A DNA stretch of 36,043 nt, taken from assembly GCA_026984135.1 (NCBI GenBank), contig JALSSR010000228.1:1-36043 (forward strand). The letters run 5' to 3'. Source of the DNA: Bacteroidales bacterium. GTDB lineage: Bacteria; Bacteroidota; Bacteroidia; Bacteroidales; JAADJA01. Made by a program: the position numbers and the translations under genes. Under the pieces are notes generated by a model that was not told the DNA's origin, ran no database searches, and was given only the letters and a program-made list of their open reading frames with translations. Position 1 is the stretch's first letter. Each line of letters begins with the position of its first letter. This document shows, piece after piece, positions 31,384 through 36,043 of this stretch.

Positions 31384-32658
31384 ATGAAGATAAAAAATTT
31401 TATTGCTCTCTTTTTTCTGCTATTTTCTTTTGGCATTTCAGCTCAGGATACCATAACTTTTATGCAATATAATCTGCTGATGTATGGAAATAACTTCGGA
31501 GGATGTACATCTTCCAATAATGACATCAACGACAAAAATCAATATTTGAATACTATTGTTAATTATGTAAAACCCGATATTCTAACTGTAAACGAGCTTG
31601 ATGAAGACCCTTTTTACTCAAATTATTTGCTTAACGGAGCTCTTAACATCAACGGGGTCAACTATTTCCAGATGGGTGAACCCACCAATGTATCAAATTC
31701 ATACACTATTAATCAGATTTATTACAATTCCGACAAACTCGTCCTTTATACTCAGGGAGCAATCTCAACGAGCTACCGCGATATCAGCATTTACAGACTT
31801 TATTACAACACTCCCGACTTGAAATATACCAATGATACAGTCTATATAAATTGCTGTGTAACTCATCTGAAAGCCGGTCAGGGATATGAAGACGAAAGGG
31901 CAAATGAGACTCAAAAACTTATGAACTACCTTAGCAATACAAATGCAACCGGAAATTATATGTTTATGGGAGACTTTAATTTATACACAAGCGCTGAGCC
32001 GGCGTTTCAAAATCTTGTAAATTATCCGGATGAGGATGTCAGGTTTTATGATCCGGTAAACAAGATGGGTTCGTGGAATAATAACTCCTATTATGCGTCG
32101 GTGCACACGCAGTCAACTCATACTTCGGGTGATTGTGCTTCGGGTGGCGGAATGGATGACAGGTTCGATTTTATTCTGGTTTCCGACGAGATACTTTCGG
32201 GAGCCGATAAGGCAAAATATGTTCAGAATTCTTATTGGGCGGTAGGACAGGACGGAAATCACTTCAACAAGTCGCTGCTCGATTCTCCGTCGAACACATC
32301 CGTGCCAAACGATGTTCTGCACGCTTTGTACAATATGTCCGATCATCTTCCGGTTACTATGAAGCTTGCTGTTGGTAATAATGTGGGTATCAGCGCATTT
32401 AATAAAAATGATTTTTCAGTCAAATTACAGAATCCGGTTGGCAACAATATTCACCTCACGATAGAAAACGGCAGACAAGGCCATTATAAAATTTATATGG
32501 TCAATATGCTTGGTGTCAATGTTTTTAAGAATAGTGTTGAAGTTAATGGAATTACGTCAGTTAATATACCGGCAACCTCCCTTCAACCGGGACTTTATAT
32601 TTTGAAAATAGACGATAGATATGGAAACGGAATCGTCAGAAAGATTATAAAGCGATAA
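31384..32658 (+). CDS. Secreted endonuclease/exonuclease/phosphatase-family protein with T9SS domain
   Basis: The 424-residue product has a signal peptide (MKIKNFIALFFLLFSFGISAQ). The catalytic part (about 22-340) is of the EEP / DNase I-like fold: TFMQYNLLMYG, PDILTVNELDEDPF (metal-binding Glu), CCVTHLKAGQGYEDERANETQKL, YMFMGDFNLYTSAEPAF (GDFN), DDRFDFILVSDE and NMSDHLPV (SDH). These are the expected active-site motifs, so an extracellular nuclease or phosphodiesterase is likely. The terminal ~75 residues (NNIHLTIENGRQGHYKIYMVNMLGVNVFKN ... GLYILKIDDRYGNGIVRKIIKR) are a T9SS sorting domain. A role in scavenging DNA phosphate is inference. Confidence 0.9.
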   Translation: MKIKNFIALFFLLFSFGISAQDTITFMQYNLLMYGNNFGGCTSSNNDINDKNQYLNTIVNYVKPDILTVNELDEDPFYSNYLLNGALNINGVNYFQMGEPTNVSNSYTINQIYYNSDKLVLYTQGAISTSYRDISIYRLYYNTPDLKYTNDTVYINCCVTHLKAGQGYEDERANETQKLMNYLSNTNATGNYMFMGDFNLYTSAEPAFQNLVNYPDEDVRFYDPVNKMGSWNNNSYYASVHTQSTHTSGDCASGGGMDDRFDFILVSDEILSGADKAKYVQNSYWAVGQDGNHFNKSLLDSPSNTSVPNDVLHALYNMSDHLPVTMKLAVGNNVGISAFNKNDFSVKLQNPVGNNIHLTIENGRQGHYKIYMVNMLGVNVFKNSVEVNGITSVNIPATSLQPGLYILKIDDRYGNGIVRKIIKR

Positions 32659-32765
32659 AAACAGTTAAAATAAATCTATCATCTGTATCGCTACAGGCAA
32701 TGCTGACGGCAGAAAACGAAGAAACATCATTAAAATAGATAATCGCTATTTAAGAGTATTATTTT

Positions 32766-34070
32766 TTAAATTTTATTCATTTTTTTAACACGGAAAGTAC
32801 CATCCACGAAAATAATTTTAACGGAATAGATACCGTTTTTCAGGTCGTTTACGCGGAAACTGCCCGAGGGGTTGTTAATTTCCATAACCTTCATTCCATA
32901 CAAAGAGTATATTTCAATCCTTTTAATTTCTTTTGCTGTTTCGACAGAGACCATATTGCGGGCAGGGTTTGGAAAGATATTAACGTCAGTACTATTTGAG
33001 ATATTTGTGATTCCCGTTATATCGTTATTTCTAAAGAACTGAATAGCGCCGTAATACTCGCCTGCAAACAAATCAAAATCTCCGTCATTATCAATATCTG
33101 CAAAAGCGGGAAAAGAAAAATAGTAAGTCGGCACCAGTCCGAAAGGATTTTGAACCGGAGGAGCAAACTGGGGGTTGTTTGTGTTTCCGGTATTCTCGAA
33201 ATATTGAAAATTGCCATATTCCTCACCCACAATCAAATCAAGATCACCGTCAAGGTCAAGATCGGCAAATGCGGGCATTGAAAGATAATATGTTGAGGTC
33301 AGTCCGAACGGATTCTGCTGCGGAGCTGCAAATTGCGGATTTTCGGGAGTACCTGTATTCTCAAAGTACTGCATAGATCCGTAATACTCACCCACGAGAA
33401 GATCAAAATCACCATCCCCGTCCAGGTCTGCGAGAGCCGGAAAAGAATCCACATAAACCGAATCAAGGCCAAATGGATTTGATTGCGGGGCCGCAAATTG
33501 CGGATTGGTGGCAGAGCCTGTATTTTCAAAATATTTAAGGTCACCAAAATACTCTCCTGCTAACATATCCATATCACCGTCAGCATCCAAATCGGCAAAT
33601 GTTGGAGTTGCAAATAAAGATGTCGGCGTAAGTCCGAACGGATTTTGCAAAGGTGCTGCAAAAGCCGGTTCCGAAGCGGTTCCAATATTCTCAAAGTATT
33701 GCATATTACCGAGATATTCTCCGGCAAGCAGGTCGAGGTCTCCATCATTATCCAGATCGGCAAAAGCCGGAAAAGCAAGTAAATTCAAAGAGTCAAGTCC
33801 GAAGGAATTAGGCTTTGGCGGATCAAATAATTGAGCTTTCACCTGATTGAAGGAAGATAGTATCAACAACCCTACTGCCGGCCCCATAATCCTTTTCAGA
33901 ACAACCGGAGAAAAAACTTGTAATAATTCATTGGTAAGTTTTTTGATCTTAAGAATCAGTTTTTTGATCTCCGCATTAACTGTGTAACTTTGGTGATCAA
34001 GAAGTCTTTGCAGCTTTTTTGAAAAATACCTTAGCTGTCGTTTTTTTCTTGCAAATTGAATTTGTTTCAT
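32766..34070 (-). CDS. FG-GAP/VCBS-repeat protein with T9SS sorting domain
   Basis: The 434-residue protein has five repeats of 55 residues, each of the form NPFGL...PAFADLDxDGDxDLLAGEYxGxxQYFENTGxxxNPQFAxPxx, with a DxDxDGDxD calcium-type loop. They are FG-GAP/VCBS repeats that normally build a beta-propeller. The C-terminus (IFPNPARNMVSVETAKEIKRIEIYSLYGMKVMEIN ... FRVKKMNKI) is a T9SS type A domain. The N-terminus is odd: 60 basic, helix-forming residues (MKQIQFARKKRQLRYFSKKLQRLLDHQ ...) precede the hydrophobic signal IMGPAVGLLILSSFNQVKAQ. It follows the TIGR03032 gene by 20 bases and is probably co-transcribed with it. Confidence 0.9.
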   Translation of the reverse strand: MKQIQFARKKRQLRYFSKKLQRLLDHQSYTVNAEIKKLILKIKKLTNELLQVFSPVVLKRIMGPAVGLLILSSFNQVKAQLFDPPKPNSFGLDSLNLLAFPAFADLDNDGDLDLLAGEYLGNMQYFENIGTASEPAFAAPLQNPFGLTPTSLFATPTFADLDADGDMDMLAGEYFGDLKYFENTGSATNPQFAAPQSNPFGLDSVYVDSFPALADLDGDGDFDLLVGEYYGSMQYFENTGTPENPQFAAPQQNPFGLTSTYYLSMPAFADLDLDGDLDLIVGEEYGNFQYFENTGNTNNPQFAPPVQNPFGLVPTYYFSFPAFADIDNDGDFDLFAGEYYGAIQFFRNNDITGITNISNSTDVNIFPNPARNMVSVETAKEIKRIEIYSLYGMKVMEINNPSGSFRVNDLKNGIYSVKIIFVDGTFRVKKMNKI

Positions 34071-34090
34071 AGCTTGTTTTTTTATTATTA

Positions 34091-35194
34091 TTACTCTTTT
34101 TGTTTAGCCCAAAATGTCGCTGTTGGAGTAATAACAGCCTCCTTATGGTCATGCGAAATTGTGTTCAAAATATTCGGGCGGATACTATCCGGTAAAATAT
34201 GGATATCATATATTTCATCTACCGAAGAAAGATAAGTTATCTTCCCTGCAATGCTGCCTGTGGGCAGATGAACTATCACAATGCCGGAATGATTGGCCTT
34301 AACAGCCATTTCAAGTTTTCCGAATGTTGTAGAATTTTTTCTCAGCTTTGAAAGACCGATAAACAGATAATCTTTATGAAGATACATTCCTCTGACAAAA
34401 CCGTCAATTTTTACAATCACATCATATTTTCCCGTTTTTGTATCAACTTTTATCAATTCTCCTGTAGCCGACAGGAGCAGATAGAGGTCGTTGTTGAACA
34501 ATCTTGGTGTGTGCGGCATTGCAAGGTTTTCGACGATTATCTCATTGGTTTGCAGGTCAATAACAATTCCTGTTTTAGTAACGTTGTCTCTCCAGCTTTG
34601 AAAGGTGTTACCATTATTAAATGCTGTTGCAAATCGCGGCAGTCCGTTTTTCATTGCCATTCCGTTAAGGTGACATCTGTCCTCCGAAACAAGATCGCTG
34701 ATAAATGGCGGTGTCCAATAGGGAAGGAAATTAAAATCCTTACTAACTGTCATAATACAGGAAAACAATGTATTCACTGCAAACAGTTCGCCGTTAACGC
34801 CAAAACTCAGATCATGTATGTCGAGCGGACCCGTATGATAGGTGACTCTCGGCAAAAATAAAGCATCATACACACCGGGTGATTTGGGATAGTATGTTGC
34901 CAAAGATGTGGAGTTTGAAAAAACCAGAATTTCATCTTTACAAGCTAATGCGAGCTTACCTCTTTCTTTATCCCCCGCAACTCCCATAGGGTTTGGAAAG
35001 GTTCTGGGCAATTGAACAAGTGAGTCATTATCTTTCGGTGATAAGAAAATCAACTTTCCCGCCTGGTAAGTGGAAAGGGCAATAGTGCAGTTTAATCTCA
35101 ACAATAGTTCGGGTACCTGTGGAGAATACCGACAGCTAAATGGTGCAATGGAGATTGTGTTATCCATCTTTTTTTGTGTGAGATCATTCTCCAT
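34091..35194 (-). CDS. TIGR03032 family (DUF4915) protein
   Basis: The 367-residue protein matches the TIGR03032/DUF4915 family: the diagnostic FSCRYSPQVPELLLRLNCTIALSTYQAGKLIFLS near the start, PRTFPNPMGVA, THTGPLDIHDLSFG-like HTGPLDIHDLSFGVNGELFAVNTLFSC, and DLVSEDRCHLNGMAMKNGLPRFATA. The strand-rich repetition suggests a beta-propeller. There is no signal peptide. The function is unknown; family members are often found with TPR or exported repeat proteins, and here it is upstream of the VCBS/T9SS gene. The ATG at 35164 (MDNTISIAPF) is an alternative start ten codons downstream. Confidence 0.88.
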   Translation of the reverse strand: MENDLTQKKMDNTISIAPFSCRYSPQVPELLLRLNCTIALSTYQAGKLIFLSPKDNDSLVQLPRTFPNPMGVAGDKERGKLALACKDEILVFSNSTSLATYYPKSPGVYDALFLPRVTYHTGPLDIHDLSFGVNGELFAVNTLFSCIMTVSKDFNFLPYWTPPFISDLVSEDRCHLNGMAMKNGLPRFATAFNNGNTFQSWRDNVTKTGIVIDLQTNEIIVENLAMPHTPRLFNNDLYLLLSATGELIKVDTKTGKYDVIVKIDGFVRGMYLHKDYLFIGLSKLRKNSTTFGKLEMAVKANHSGIVIVHLPTGSIAGKITYLSSVDEIYDIHILPDSIRPNILNTISHDHKEAVITPTATFWAKQKE

Positions 35195-35221
35195 AGAAAT
35201 AAAGATATTTCATATATTAGG

Positions 35222-35229
35222 CAAAATTA
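35222..35229 (-). promoter_or_regulatory. -7 box for the TIGR03032 / VCBS pair
   Basis: The minus strand reads TAATTTTG, fitting TAnnTTTG, 27 bases before the ATG at 35194. No clear -33 element. Confidence 0.4.
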
Positions 35230-35296
35230 TTGATTTTAGCTTTTATAACGAAAATAAAATATTATTATTTTATCCTTTTCTTTGAACATTTATACC

Positions 35297-35304
35297 TATT
35301 TTTG
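35297..35304 (+). promoter_or_regulatory. -7 box for sucA
   Basis: TATTTTTG fits TAnnTTTG, 43 bases before the sucA ATG. No TTTG at the usual upstream spacing. Confidence 0.4.
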
Positions 35305-35347
35305 AGTTTTTTGTTGACAATGTTTATGAAACATCAAAATAACTGTT

Positions 35348-36043
35348 ATGGATAGATTTTCATGGCTGAACAGCTCCAATCCCGAACAAATTGAATCTTT
35401 GTATGAAAGTTTCAAAAGTAATCCCGAATCCGTTGACGAAAGCTGGAGGACGTTTTTTGAAGGTTTTGAGTTTGCCCGTGCCGACTATACGAAGCCTTCG
35501 ATGGACGGTTTGCAATATCCCGATGAGTTCAAGGTGCTAAATCTTATTAAAGGATACCGTCAGCGTGGGCATTTGTTCACTAAGACAAATCCTGTAAGAA
35601 CGAGAAGAAAATATACTCCCACACTTGACATTGAAAATTTCGGACTTTCAAAAGCCGATCTTGACAGAGAGTTTCAGGCAGGCAGTGAAATAGGAATCGG
35701 TAAGGCGAAACTTCGTGATATTGTTTCCCATCTTGAAGCAACATATTGCGGTTCGGTAGGAGTGGAATATCTCTATATCAGGCAGCCCGAAACGGTAAAA
35801 TGGCTCCGGGAGAAGATGGAAAGTTCCAAAAACAGTTATAATTTTACGGATGAGGAGCGGAAATATATGTTTCGACATCTTTCCAGAGCGGTTCTGTTTG
35901 AAAAATTTATCCATAAAAAATTCCCCGGACAAAAACGATTTTCCCTCGAAGGTGCCGAGACTATGATTCCGGCTCTTGATGCTATTATTGAGAAAGGTGC
36001 CGACCTCGGTACAAAGGAATTTATTATTGGTATGCCGCACCGT
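35348..36043 (+). CDS. sucA: 2-oxoglutarate dehydrogenase E1 component (partial)
   Basis: The first 232 codons of an E1 subunit run off the right end of the window. The N-terminal 2-oxoglutarate dehydrogenase segment is clear: MDRFSWLNSSNPEQIESLYESFKSNPESVDESWRTFFEGFEF, then the conserved KVLNLIKGYRQRGHLFTKTNP, GVEYLYIRQPETVKWLREKME and FSLEGAETMIPALDAIIEKGADLGTKEFIIGMPHR, the start of the thiamine-diphosphate-binding region. The enzyme decarboxylates 2-oxoglutarate in the TCA cycle, with E2 (SucB) and lipoamide dehydrogenase as partners; sucB would be expected just downstream, outside the window. Confidence 0.96.
   Translation, partial: MDRFSWLNSSNPEQIESLYESFKSNPESVDESWRTFFEGFEFARADYTKPSMDGLQYPDEFKVLNLIKGYRQRGHLFTKTNPVRTRRKYTPTLDIENFGLSKADLDREFQAGSEIGIGKAKLRDIVSHLEATYCGSVGVEYLYIRQPETVKWLREKMESSKNSYNFTDEERKYMFRHLSRAVLFEKFIHKKFPGQKRFSLEGAETMIPALDAIIEKGADLGTKEFIIGMPHR

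Noticed and set aside
34376-34861. 161-codon open frame on the plus strand
   Set aside because: Antisense to the TIGR03032 gene; no motifs.
35648-36040. 130-codon open frame on the minus strand
   Set aside because: Antisense to sucA, whose protein sequence is unmistakable.

Overview
The window is about 36 kb of AT-rich chromosome from a member of the Bacteroidota, probably Bacteroidales-like and from an uncultured lineage. Five secreted proteins end in a type IX secretion (T9SS) type A sorting domain. Many genes are preceded by the Bacteroidota promoter -7 box TAnnTTTG, two of them with the full TTTG-N19-TAnnTTTG spacing. The gene content (class I Fbp, Bacteroidota-type ParC, DUF3109, TIGR03032 plus VCBS protein) fits as well. 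I see no rRNA, tRNA or CRISPR. The first and last genes are cut by the window edges.

Layout. 1-421: start of an iron-type ABC transporter substrate-binding lipoprotein (minus). 469-2283: an AAA ATPase with a DUF234/PD-(D/E)xK-like C-terminus, flanked on both sides by a 53-bp-period array of TTTGGC-N22-GCCAAA palindromes and followed by a near-identical but broken copy of its own 5' end. 2284-5854: a divergent pair, a T9SS-exported TIM-barrel-like protein and a GH35 beta-galactosidase lipoprotein. 5866-6780: a REP-associated (Y1/HUH) transposase whose frame contains a perfect 28-bp palindrome and about twenty 12-bp repeats. 6826-11527: mfd and fbp (minus). 11930-15481: an ECF sigma factor, a membrane-anchored beta-barrel protein that may be its anti-sigma partner, and a PKD/T9SS protein, from a consensus promoter to a strong terminator. 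15482-15991: non-coding, with an inverted-repeat element. 15992-16549: DUF3109. 16647-20148: TPR protein, zinc-ribbon coiled-coil protein and Nif3-family protein (minus). 20202-25113: lpxK, purine nucleoside phosphorylase and a large FAD/Fe-S oxidoreductase (plus). 25177-31266: parC, flavodiiron protein, a T9SS metallophosphoesterase-like protein and a lipoprotein, read as one close-packed minus-strand run. 31384-35194: a T9SS endonuclease/exonuclease/phosphatase protein, then a VCBS-repeat T9SS protein paired with a TIGR03032 protein. 35348-end: sucA.

Most of the window is core metabolism and DNA maintenance: gluconeogenesis (fbp), TCA cycle (sucA), lipid A (lpxK), purine salvage, transcription-coupled repair (mfd), topoisomerase IV and O2/NO detoxification. 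Between these lie secreted proteins and small repeat-driven elements. The strongest candidates for something undescribed are the ATPase with its palindromic iterons and truncated duplicate, and the transposase gene that has absorbed a REP-like palindrome and a 12-bp repeat expansion into its reading frame.
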